From an uncultured Oscillospiraceae bacterium (GTDB lineage Bacteria; Bacillota; Clostridia; Oscillospirales; Acutalibacteraceae): DNA of 8,680 nucleotides. This document shows, piece after piece, positions 1-6,405 of this stretch. Each line of letters starts with the position of its first letter. The stretch's first letter is position 1. The stretch covers positions 1 to 8,680 of the forward strand of contig CABSLJ010000104.1 in assembly GCA_902478455.1 (NCBI GenBank), written 5' to 3'. Under the pieces are notes generated by a model. It searched no databases. It had not been told where the DNA came from and saw only the letters and a program-made list of their open reading frames with translations. Position numbers and translations under genes: made by a program.

Positions 1-972
1 AACGTAAAAGGCCCCTTCCGGCTCAAAGCAATCGAGGCCGATGGCCCGGAAGCCGTCGACCACCAGGCGGCGGCGCATATTGTACTGTTCGCGCATGCTC
101 TCGATGTCCTCATCGCCGTTGCGCAGCGCCTCGATGGCGGCGTACTGCGCCGTGGTGGGCGCGCTCATGATGGCGTACTGGTGCAGTTTGGTCATCGCGC
201 CGATGAGTTCCGCAGGGCCGAGGGCGTAGCCCAGACGCCAGCCGGTCATCGCGTAAGATTTGGAAAAGCCGTTGACCACCACGGTGCGCTCGCGCATGCC
301 GTCAATGGCGGCGAAGGAGACGTGCGGACGGTCGCCGTAAGTCAGCTCGCTGTAAATCTCATCCGAGAGCACCAGAATGTTGTGGCGGCGGACGACGGCG
401 GCGATCTCCTCCAGATGCTCTTTTCTCATCACCGCGCCGGTGGGGTTGTTGGGATAGGGCAGCACGAGCAGCTTGGTCCGTTCGGTGATGTGCTCCTCGA
501 GCTCCTTTGCCGTGATACGGAATTCATTTTCCGCCTTGGTTTCGATGACGACCGGCACGCCGCCGGCCATCTGAGTCATAGGCTCGTAACAGACAAAGCT
601 CGGCTGGGGGATGAGCACCTCCTCGCCGGGGTTGACCAGCACGCGGATACACAGATCGATGGCCTCCGAGCCGCCCACGGTGACGAGGACGTCGCTGTCC
701 GGCGCATACTGCACGCCGAAACGGCGTGCAAAATAGCGGGAAATCTCCTTGCGCAGCTCTGAAAAGCCGCGGTTGGGGGTGTACCAGGTCCTCCCCTTCT
801 GCAGGGAATCGATGCCCGCCTCGCGGACATGCCAGGGGGTGGAAAAATCCGGCTCGCCGATGGAGAGGGAGATGACGTCCTCCATCTCGTTGGCGATATC
901 GAAAAAGCGGCGGATGCCGGAGGGCTTGACCTCCTGGATCTTGCCGCTCAGCAGCGACTGGTAATCGATCAC
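1..972 (-). CDS. Class I/II PLP-dependent aminotransferase (partial, C-terminus beyond the left edge)
   Basis: Fold-type I aminotransferase that would transfer an amino group between an amino acid and a 2-oxo acid using PLP; cytoplasmic. 324 residues are in the window; the family is usually near 390, so roughly the last 60-70 residues are missing. Visible landmarks: SIGEPDFSTP near the N-terminus, VTVGGSEA (cofactor-phosphate region), PNNPTG at about 174-179, SDEIYSELTY from residue 203 (Asp and Tyr that contact PLP), the Schiff-base lysine K238 in SKSYAMTG, and WRLGY with R246 just after. The start is GTG: the frame opens VIDYQSLLSGKIQEVKPSGI, which matches a normal family N-terminus, and a G-rich ribosome binding site lies 10 nt upstream. 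GTG overlaps the TGA of the Lrp-type regulator gene, implying translational coupling and a shared transcript. The exact substrate cannot be told; aspartate/aromatic or PatA-like activity is possible. Confidence 0.93.
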   Translation of the reverse strand, partial: MIDYQSLLSGKIQEVKPSGIRRFFDIANEMEDVISLSIGEPDFSTPWHVREAGIDSLQKGRTWYTPNRGFSELRKEISRYFARRFGVQYAPDSDVLVTVGGSEAIDLCIRVLVNPGEEVLIPQPSFVCYEPMTQMAGGVPVVIETKAENEFRITAKELEEHITERTKLLVLPYPNNPTGAVMRKEHLEEIAAVVRRHNILVLSDEIYSELTYGDRPHVSFAAIDGMRERTVVVNGFSKSYAMTGWRLGYALGPAELIGAMTKLHQYAIMSAPTTAQYAAIEALRNGDEDIESMREQYNMRRRLVVDGFRAIGLDCFEPEGAFYV

Positions 973-1451
973 AGCAAAAAGTCCCCCCTCTCGTCGGGAC
1001 GCTCCTCGTCGCAGAGAATCACCCCGCCGTCCTTAAAGCGCGAGAGAATAAAATGGGTGGCCGTCGACTGGACGGCGTCCATCGTCGCAAGGCGCTTGGC
1101 CACGAACTTGGCGATCTCCTGAATGGTAGAACAGCGCACCATGACGGCCAGATCATAGGCCCCCGCCATCAGATAGACGCTCTCCACCTCTTCAAAGCGC
1201 ATGACTTCTTCGGCGATGGAATCGAAGCCGGTCTCCTTCTGGGGAATGACCTTGAGCTCTATGAGCGCCGAAGCGTAGGCGTCGCCGACCTTATCCCAAT
1301 CGATCAGCGCTTTGTAGGCCTTGATGACGCCCGCCTTTTCATAAGCGGCCTTCTCCGCCGCCACTTCCTCCTCTGTTTTTCCCAGCATCGCGGCCAGCTG
1401 CGCGTTGGAAAGCTCCGCGTTTTCATTGAGCAGGTTGAGCAATGAATCCAT
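969..1451 (-). CDS. Lrp/AsnC-family transcriptional regulator
   Basis: 160-residue regulator of the feast/famine family, normal in length. Residues 1-45 form the winged-helix DNA-binding part (LSNAQLAAMLGKTEEEV, then EKAGVI before the wing). Residues about 60-145 form the RAM/ligand-binding domain, with MAGAYDLAVMV (95-105) carrying the family G-x-Y-D-L motif and VQSTATHFILSRFK near the end. Such proteins form dimers to octamers and respond to amino acids. The start is ATG with AAAGGAG about 9 nt upstream. The gene overlaps the downstream aminotransferase by four bases, so it probably controls that enzyme and perhaps itself. Odd point: the predicted recognition helix (about 26-40) is acidic, with Glu at position 33 where many members have Arg, and with only lysines as basic residues. 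The family call is secure; the ligand is unknown. Confidence 0.93.
   Translation of the reverse strand: MDSLLNLLNENAELSNAQLAAMLGKTEEEVAAEKAAYEKAGVIKAYKALIDWDKVGDAYASALIELKVIPQKETGFDSIAEEVMRFEEVESVYLMAGAYDLAVMVRCSTIQEIAKFVAKRLATMDAVQSTATHFILSRFKDGGVILCDEERPDERGDFLL
983..990 (-). promoter_or_regulatory. Ribosome binding site that decides the GTG start of the aminotransferase
   Basis: On the minus strand GAGGGGGG lies 10 nt upstream of the GTG at 972, inside the last codons of the regulator gene. No ATG-initiated frame would keep the conserved N-terminus of the aminotransferase, so this site together with the GTGA overlap fixes the start. Confidence 0.6.
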
Positions 1452-1483
1452 AATCCGGCACTCCTTTCATTTTGTAAACAAAC

Positions 1484-1520
1484 AAGCCCATCCGCAGGAT
1501 TTTCTCCCATGGATAGGCTT
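1484..1520 (-). promoter_or_regulatory. Inverted repeat in the regulator leader: operator, attenuator or terminator
   Basis: Ten-base arms AAGCCTATCC (1520-1511) and GGATGGGCTT (1493-1484, minus strand) pair fully in minus-strand RNA with one G.U pair. The 17-nt loop holds a small inner stem, GGA/TCC. GTTTGTTT follows, a weak T run. The first arm lies at the predicted transcription start. Three readings fit: an Lrp autoregulatory operator at the start site, a terminator for the PHP gene, or a leader attenuator. On the plus strand the arms carry one C-A mismatch, so the minus-strand reading pairs better. Confidence 0.45.
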
Positions 1521-1522
1521 TT

Positions 1523-1551
1523 ATTATAAGGCATACAGAGCAAATCCGCAA
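1523..1551 (-). promoter_or_regulatory. Sigma-A-type promoter of the regulator-aminotransferase pair
   Basis: On the minus strand a perfect TATAAT (1528-1523) is preceded, after 17 bp, by TTGCGG (1551-1546), which keeps the TTG of the -35 consensus. Transcription would start near 1516, about 65 nt before the regulator's ATG. It would give the pair a promoter independent of the PHP gene upstream. Confidence 0.6.
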
Positions 1552-1566
1552 GGGACGGCCGGGCTT

Positions 1567-2379
1567 TTATTCGATGGGCAGCAGGCGCGGCCTGCGTTGC
1601 TCATAAACGGCAAAATGGGTGAATCCGGCCTTGGCCGCGAGGGCGATGCCCTCCTCCACGCCCGCGCCGATGTCCGCCCAGCGGTGGGCGTCCGAACCGA
1701 TGGTGACGTACCGTCCGCCGAGCTCCTTAAAGCGGGCGACGATGTCGAGCTCCGGCATGGTGCGGCCGATGGCCTGGCGCAGGCCTGAGGTGTTGATCTC
1801 CAGCGCCAGATCGCGCTCGACGAGCGCCTTCAGGATGGCGTCGATCGACGGGCGGAAGCGGTTGAGGTCGACCGGAATGCCGTGATCCCCCACAATGTAG
1901 CGCAGCGGATAGGTCAGGTGGGCCAGCGAATCGAAGCCGCCCCATTCGACCATCTCCAGCAGCTCATCAAAATAGCATTGCAGCAGCACTTCGACATTGA
2001 CGCTGCCGTAGTCCAGAAAATAAAAGTCCTCTTTATCCCGCAGATTGTGCACCGAACCGAGCACAAAGTCAAAACTGCAGCTTGAAAGCGCCTTTTCGGC
2101 CGCATCCAGGTCGTGCAGCGGCTGGCCGAGCTCCATGCCCGCGTACACGCGCAGGCGATCGCGAAAGACGGCCCGCGCCTTGCGCGCTTCAAAAAAGGAT
2201 TGGCGGATGGCTTTATCGTAGCCGTCCTTGAGATAAGCGTCGCACTCGCAGTGGTCGGTTACGGTCAGGGCATACAGACCGAGCGCCGCCGCGCGCTCGC
2301 AGAGCATGGTCGCGGGGTCAACGCCGTCGATAGAACAATCGCTGTGGGCGTGGGAATCGGAAATATAGCGGTAACGCAT
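1567..2379 (-). CDS. PHP-domain phosphoesterase, histidinol-phosphatase (HisJ/HisK) type
   Basis: 270-residue PHP-superfamily metal-dependent phosphatase, the usual length for HisJ/HisK enzymes that convert L-histidinol phosphate to histidinol in histidine synthesis. The metal ligands of the polymerase-and-histidinol-phosphatase fold are all visible: D8/H10/H12 in DSHAHSD, D42-H43 in TVTDHCE, E83 in GMELGQ, H111 in GSVHN, H154 in LAHLTYP, E194 in EINTSG, and D230/H232 in GSDAHR. The ATG at 2379 has GGAGG six nt upstream; the frame is open further upstream to a stop at 2460-2458 but offers no better-supported start. No other his gene is nearby, so the true substrate may be another phosphoester. 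It lies upstream of and co-oriented with the regulator gene (115-bp gap) and may be read through into it. The fold is secure; the substrate is inferred. Confidence 0.9.
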   Translation of the reverse strand: MRYRYISDSHAHSDCSIDGVDPATMLCERAAALGLYALTVTDHCECDAYLKDGYDKAIRQSFFEARKARAVFRDRLRVYAGMELGQPLHDLDAAEKALSSCSFDFVLGSVHNLRDKEDFYFLDYGSVNVEVLLQCYFDELLEMVEWGGFDSLAHLTYPLRYIVGDHGIPVDLNRFRPSIDAILKALVERDLALEINTSGLRQAIGRTMPELDIVARFKELGGRYVTIGSDAHRWADIGAGVEEGIALAAKAGFTHFAVYEQRRPRLLPIE

Positions 2380-2526
2380 AACATGCCTCCTGCCCCATGG
2401 GCACGATGATGAGATTCCGGCAATAAAGAAAGCCTTGGCAGCGGACGGTCCTCCTATTCACCGGATCCCCCGATTGCCGCAGGTGGAAGTACCATTGTAT
2501 GCCGCAGCCAGACGCTTCATGAACAG

Positions 2527-2558
2527 AAAACGCCGCCGACGGAAACGGAGACGGCGCG
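2527..2558 (-). promoter_or_regulatory. GC-rich hairpin plus T run in the PHP leader (possible attenuator)
   Basis: In minus-strand RNA CG-CGCCG (2558-2552) can pair with CGGCG-CG (2538-2534 and 2532-2531, one G bulged) around a 13-nt loop; TTTTCTGTT follows directly. It sits about 15 nt after the predicted start site of the PHP transcript, so it could stop most transcripts early. The stem is imperfect and the T run short, so this is tentative. Confidence 0.3.
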
Positions 2559-2579
2559 CGCGGACAGTTATTTAAGGGT

Positions 2580-2609
2580 ATTATATCATATCCTTCGTTC
2601 GATTTCCAA
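2580..2609 (-). promoter_or_regulatory. Sigma-A-type promoter of the PHP gene
   Basis: Minus strand: TTGGAA (2609-2604), 18-bp spacer, perfect TATAAT (2585-2580). The predicted start near 2573 leaves a leader of about 190 nt before the ATG at 2379, long for a simple housekeeping gene. Confidence 0.6.
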
Positions 2610-2751
2610 ATTAATTGGATTAAAATTTCAAAAAACTTCATTCTCTTTCCCCCATGATCTCTGCGTATCTCCAAAAATCCGCTGTTTCTTCCCAAAACAG
2701 GCCAGATCCTAATAAAAAATGGGCGCGCGCTTTAAAAAATCGGGCGCAGCT

Positions 2752-2781
2752 CTGCCATAATCCGTAAAAATATGGTATGAT
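2752..2781 (+). promoter_or_regulatory. Extended -10 promoter of the nadE operon
   Basis: TATGAT (2776-2781) is preceded by TGG, giving an extended -10 element (TGnTATGAT). CTGCCA at 2752-2757 is a weak -35 with an 18-bp spacer. Transcription would begin near 2788, about 33 nt before the nadE ATG. Confidence 0.55.
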
Positions 2782-2820
2782 ACTATCAATGTGAAACCAG
2801 AACCGTTTTGAGGTGATACA

Positions 2821-4686
2821 ATGGATTCCATCATACGGGTCGCCACCCCGGTCTGCTCCGTTTGTCCGGCAGCGCCGGAAAAGAATCTTGCCGGCGCGGT
2901 CGGCGCTGTTTCCCAGGCCGCCTCGCTGGGCGCGGATATCGTCGCCTTTCCCGCCCTGTCGCTGACCGGCGCTTCGGCCGGGGAGCTGCTTCAAAACCGC
3001 TCGGTCCTGCGCGCGGCCGACGAAGCGCTGAAAGCGCTGCTGCAGAAAACGGCGGAGCACCGCTGCTATGTGCTGGCGGGACTGCCCGCCATGCCGGGCG
3101 GACGCGCCGCTTCGGCCGTGGCAGTCTGCTACCGAGGACGTCTGCTTGATCTCATTCCCGACCTTGATCCGCCCGCTTCCCTGTCCGGCGGGGCGGAAGC
3201 CCCCTTCTCCGAAGAGGGCTGCTCGGGCTTTGCCACGCCCTATACCGTTTACAGCTGCGGGGAGCTGCGTTTTTCCGTGCTCCCCTGCGACCCCCGCCGG
3301 CTGGCGCTCCACGCGCCCGAGGCGGTGCGGCGCGGCGCCGGATTGCTCATCGTTCCAAGCGCCGTACCGGTGCGGGCGGGGACGCTCGCTGAAATCCGCC
3401 GCACGGCGCGCGCCCTTTCGGACTCCCTTTCCTGCGCCGTCGCCCTGGTAAACGGCGGGCCGGGGGAAACCTCCGCCCCCGCAGTGTATGAGGGTTTTAC
3501 CGCCCTTTATGAATGCGGGCGGGAACTTTCCTTTGAACAGAGCCTGGTGCAGCCGATTCTCTCCTGCGCCGATGTGGACGCCGACATTCTCCGCGCCCAC
3601 GGGCGTTCCCTGCCGCAGGTCCGTCCCGTTTTCGCCGTGGGCTCCCACACGCCCCGGAAGAAAACGGTGCTGCTGCGCAAGGTGGACAAAGACCCCTACC
3701 TCCCCGCCGATTTCTCCGAGGCGGAGGACGCCCTGTCCGAGCTTTTCTCTTTGCAGGTGCATTCCCTCGCCGCCCGCATGGCGCACATCGGCGTAAAAAA
3801 GCTGGTACTGGGCGTTTCCGGCGGGATCGATTCCACGCTGGCTCTGCTGGTTTCCGCAAAGGCACTTGACACATTGGAGCTTCCCCGTCATAATTTAATC
3901 GGCGTGACCATGCCCGGCTTCGGCACCACGGGGCGCACCTACGAAAACGCCATCCGTCTGATTGAGGGCGCAGGCGCCGAATTTCGGGAGATTTCCATCA
4001 GGGATTCGGTTTTGCAGCATTTTCTGGACATCGGCCACGACGTCTCGGTTCACGACGTCACCTACGAAAACGCCCAAGCGAGAGAGCGCACCCAGATTCT
4101 CTTCGACCTCGCCAACCGGGAGGGCGCGCTTGTGGTGGGCACGGGCGATCTTTCCGAGGCGGCGCTCGGCTGGTGCACCTTCGGCGGGGATCACCTCGCC
4201 TCCTTCGGCATCAACGCCTCGGTGACCAAATCAACGGCGAGAAGACTCCTTGCCCGCCTGTGCGACGCGAAAAGCTTCTCCCCGCTTAAGCCCTATATCC
4301 TCGACGTGCTTGACACGCCCGTCAGCCCCGAGCTTCTTCCGCCCGACGCGAGCGGGGCCATCCGCCAGAAGACCGAGGAGGTCCTGGGACCCTACGAGCT
4401 GCACGAATTTTTCCTCTATTATCTCGTCCGGTACGGTTTTGCGCCGTCCAAGATATTCCACTATGCCCTGGCCGCCTTCGGAGAGGAGTACCGGCCCGAG
4501 CAGATCAAAGAAACCCTGCGCGTCTTTCTCCGGCGCTTTGTCTTCTCTCAGTTCAAGCGCAGCTGCGCCCCGGAAAGCGCGGCCGTCGGCCCGCTCTCCC
4601 TTTTGAGCGCCGACTATGCGATGCCGGCCGATCTTTCGCCGCAGGCGCTGCTCGACGAATTGGAGCAGGCGGACGTTCCCTATTAA
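2821..4686 (+). CDS. nadE: NAD+ synthase, two-domain form with an apparently degenerate glutaminase domain
   Basis: 621 residues; makes NAD+ from deamido-NAD+, ATP and nitrogen, the last step of NAD synthesis, in the cytoplasm. Residues about 1-275 form a nitrilase-like (CN hydrolase) domain that normally frees ammonia from glutamine. Residues about 300-600 form the ATP-pyrophosphatase synthetase domain, with the P-loop SGGIDST (333-339), TMPGFGTT, NAQARERTQILFDLANREG, GTGDLSEAALGW, DTPVSPELLPPD, GPYELHEFFLYYLVRYGF and a QFKRSC tail, all well kept. In the glutaminase half the FPEL motif reads FPAL (A45), the VPK motif reads IPD (D114), the segment between Lys and Cys is shortened, and only a candidate Cys (C156 in LPCDP) remains. 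The enzyme may therefore use free ammonia. The start has GAGGTG six nt upstream. It is first gene of an operon; the next start lies 19 bp beyond its stop. Confidence 0.93.
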   Translation: MDSIIRVATPVCSVCPAAPEKNLAGAVGAVSQAASLGADIVAFPALSLTGASAGELLQNRSVLRAADEALKALLQKTAEHRCYVLAGLPAMPGGRAASAVAVCYRGRLLDLIPDLDPPASLSGGAEAPFSEEGCSGFATPYTVYSCGELRFSVLPCDPRRLALHAPEAVRRGAGLLIVPSAVPVRAGTLAEIRRTARALSDSLSCAVALVNGGPGETSAPAVYEGFTALYECGRELSFEQSLVQPILSCADVDADILRAHGRSLPQVRPVFAVGSHTPRKKTVLLRKVDKDPYLPADFSEAEDALSELFSLQVHSLAARMAHIGVKKLVLGVSGGIDSTLALLVSAKALDTLELPRHNLIGVTMPGFGTTGRTYENAIRLIEGAGAEFREISIRDSVLQHFLDIGHDVSVHDVTYENAQARERTQILFDLANREGALVVGTGDLSEAALGWCTFGGDHLASFGINASVTKSTARRLLARLCDAKSFSPLKPYILDVLDTPVSPELLPPDASGAIRQKTEEVLGPYELHEFFLYYLVRYGFAPSKIFHYALAAFGEEYRPEQIKETLRVFLRRFVFSQFKRSCAPESAAVGPLSLLSADYAMPADLSPQALLDELEQADVPY

Positions 4687-4705
4687 ACAACTTGGAGGTT
4701 TTCCC

Positions 4706-4975
4706 ATGCGAGCAGTCATTACCGTTCTGGGCAAGGACATGGTTGGCATCCTTGCCAAAGTTTCCAACATGTGCGCCGAAAAGGGCGTCAATATCATCGA
4801 GGTCACCCAGTCCATTCTGCAGGACATGTTTGCCATGATCATGATGGTGGACATCTCCGGCTGCACCGTGCCCTTTACCGAGCTGGCCGACGAAATGGCC
4901 GCCCTCGGCGATCAGATGGGGCTCAAAATTCACACGATGCACGAGGACATCTTCAACTCGATGCACCGCATTTGA
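4706..4975 (+). CDS. ACT-domain protein, UPF0237 family
   Basis: 89-residue single ACT domain (usual length for UPF0237). It opens MRAVITVLGKDMVGILAKVS, the typical first strand and the G-K-D-x-V-G-I turn before helix 1, followed by EKGVNIIEVTQSILQDMFAMIMMVDI (strands 2-3) and a second helix. ACT domains bind amino acids or other small ligands and mostly act by pairing. The ATG at 4706 has GGAGG seven nt upstream. A longer reading back to 4616 would overlap nadE and add a residue stretch with no family similarity, so it is rejected. The gap to the next gene is 12 bp, so the two are translated together. The family is known to travel with UPF0210/DUF711 proteins, implying a complex or a sensor subunit; the ligand is unknown. 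Confidence 0.92.
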   Translation: MRAVITVLGKDMVGILAKVSNMCAEKGVNIIEVTQSILQDMFAMIMMVDISGCTVPFTELADEMAALGDQMGLKIHTMHEDIFNSMHRI

Positions 4976-4987
4976 CGGAGGACCGGC

Positions 4988-6346
4988 ATGATTAATTCCC
5001 ACGACATTCTCGAAACCATCGATATGATTGAAAACGAGCATCTGGACGTGCGCACCATCACGATGGGCATCTCCCTGCTCGACTGCGCCGACGCCGACAT
5101 CGACAAGGCGTGCGATAAAATCTACGACAAAATCTGCCGCTACGCCGGCGACCTGGTCAAAACCGGTGAGGACATCAGCAAGGATTACGGCATTCCGATC
5201 ATCAACAAGCGCATCTCGGTCACGCCCATCGCCATGGTGGCCGCCCCCTGCCAGACCAAAAACCCCATCAAGTTCGCCCTCGCTCTCGAGCGCGCCGCCA
5301 AAACGGTGGGCGTCAACTTCATCGGCGGCTATTCGGCGCTGGTGCACAAGGGCTTCGCCCCCGGCGACTACGCGCTGATTGAAAGCATTCCCGAGGCGCT
5401 GAGCATCACCGACCACGTCTGCTCCTCGGTCAACATCGGTACCACCAAAAGCGGCATCAACATGGACGCCGTGGCCAAGATGGGACACGTCGTCCGCGAG
5501 GCGGCGCGTCTGACGGCCGACCGCGAGTGCATGGGCGCTTCCAAGCTGGTCATCTTCTGCAACGCGCCGGAGGACAACCCCTTTATGGCCGGGGCCTTCC
5601 ACGGTCCGGGCGAGCCCGACTGCGTCATCAACGTGGGTGTGTCCGGTCCCGGCGTGGTGCGCGCGGCGCTCCATAAGGCGGGCGACTGCGATCTGACCGA
5701 GGTGGCGAACATCGTCAAGAAGACCGCCTTCAAGATCACCCGCATGGGCCAGCTGGTGGCGCAGGAGGCCTCCCGCCGGCTGTGCGTGCCCTTCGGCATC
5801 GTCGACCTCTCCCTCGCTCCCACCCCCGCGGTGGGCGATTCGGTGGCCCACATTCTTGAGGAAATGGGGCTGGAAAGCTGCGGCGCGCACGGCACCACCG
5901 CCGCGCTGGCGCTGCTCAACGACGCCGTCAAAAAGGGCGGCACCATGGCTTCTTCCCATGTGGGCGGCCTTTCGGGCGCTTTTATCCCCGTGACCGAGGA
6001 CGCCGGCATGATCGACGCCGCCCGCAGCGGCGCGCTGACCCTCAATAAGCTCGAGGCCATGACCGCCGTCTGCTCGGTCGGCCTCGATATGATCGTCATC
6101 CCCGGTGACACGCCCGCCGAGATCATCTCGGCCATCATCGCCGACGAAGCCGCCATCGGCATGGTCAACTCCAAGACAACGGCGGTGCGCGTCATTCCCG
6201 CCATCGGCAAGGAGGCGGGCGAGGAACTCAACTTCGGCGGACTCTTTGGAGAAGGCCCGGTCATGCAGGTCAACCCTAACTCCCCCCTGCGCTTCATCTC
6301 CCGCGGCGGACGGATTCCCGCCCCGCTGCAAAGCCTTAAAAATTAG
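4988..6346 (+). CDS. UPF0210 / DUF711 family protein (PFL-like fold), function unknown
   Basis: 452 residues, full length for the family. Conserved stretches visible: VRTITMGISLLDC (21-33), INKRISVTPIAMV (72-84), GVNFIGGYSALVHKGF (108-123), SVNIGTTKSGINMDAV (147-162), NVGVSGPGVV (215-224), FGIVDLSLAPTPAVGDSVAHILEE (269-292), CGAHGTTAALALLNDAVKKGG, SGAFIPVTEDAGM and a C-terminal SRGGRIPAPLQSLKN. Family structures are reported to resemble pyruvate formate-lyase / anaerobic ribonucleotide reductase, hence the label 'PFL family protein', but no reaction is established. No signal peptide or membrane segment. GGAGG lies six nt upstream of ATG. It is the last gene of the nadE operon, followed by a strong terminator. 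Conserved cysteines (for example C145, C266, C298) could be catalytic, but that is a guess. Confidence 0.92.
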   Translation: MINSHDILETIDMIENEHLDVRTITMGISLLDCADADIDKACDKIYDKICRYAGDLVKTGEDISKDYGIPIINKRISVTPIAMVAAPCQTKNPIKFALALERAAKTVGVNFIGGYSALVHKGFAPGDYALIESIPEALSITDHVCSSVNIGTTKSGINMDAVAKMGHVVREAARLTADRECMGASKLVIFCNAPEDNPFMAGAFHGPGEPDCVINVGVSGPGVVRAALHKAGDCDLTEVANIVKKTAFKITRMGQLVAQEASRRLCVPFGIVDLSLAPTPAVGDSVAHILEEMGLESCGAHGTTAALALLNDAVKKGGTMASSHVGGLSGAFIPVTEDAGMIDAARSGALTLNKLEAMTAVCSVGLDMIVIPGDTPAEIISAIIADEAAIGMVNSKTTAVRVIPAIGKEAGEELNFGGLFGEGPVMQVNPNSPLRFISRGGRIPAPLQSLKN

Positions 6347-6405
6347 CGCGAAATCTTTGCAGAACATACCGATAGGACTAAGGCCGGTTCCCGTTGACGC
6401 CATCC

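Larger units (their letters stand above)
2380..2820. other. Divergent intergenic region between the PHP gene and nadE
   Basis: 441 bp without a supportable gene. It holds the minus-strand PHP promoter and its long leader, a GC-rich hairpin within that leader, a perfect hairpin TGCCC-CAT-GGGCA at 2391-2403 directly next to the PHP ribosome binding site, a minor inverted repeat CTGTTT/AAACAG at 2682-2700, and the nadE promoter at the right end. I saw no NiaR-like pair of TGTC/GACA boxes and no T-box motif. Confidence 0.6.

Noticed and set aside
181..762. 193-codon open frame on the plus strand
   Set aside because: Shadow of the aminotransferase, whose PNNPTG and SKSYAMTG motifs are on the minus strand.
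2458..2520. 20-residue leader-peptide candidate on the minus strand in the PHP leader
   Set aside because: No ribosome binding site before its ATG and no run of regulatory codons such as His.
2380..2580. T-box or known riboswitch in the PHP leader
   Set aside because: No GGGTGGNACCGCG-type T-box sequence and no riboswitch core that I recognise.
2318..2695. 125-codon minus-strand frame across the divergent intergenic region
   Set aside because: It spans the PHP promoter and ribosome binding site, has no family look, and overlaps the PHP start in another frame.
2640..2820. NiaR-type operator before nadE
   Set aside because: No paired TGTC/GACA boxes; only a weak CTGTTT/AAACAG repeat at 2682-2700, well upstream of the promoter.
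2638..3891. 417-codon open frame on the minus strand opposite nadE
   Set aside because: Low-complexity Gly/Arg/Ala composition, no recognisable motif; nadE on the plus strand explains the region.
4616..4705. N-terminal extension of the ACT protein
   Set aside because: It would overlap nadE by 71 bases and adds an Arg/Thr-rich stretch unlike UPF0237; the ATG at 4706 has an ideal GGAGG.
4553..6403. 616-codon open frame on the minus strand
   Set aside because: It lies opposite the DUF711 gene and its upstream neighbours, is rich in His, Gly, Asp and Val as expected from the complement of GC-rich coding DNA, and shows no domain. The plus-strand genes have clear family motifs and ribosome binding sites.
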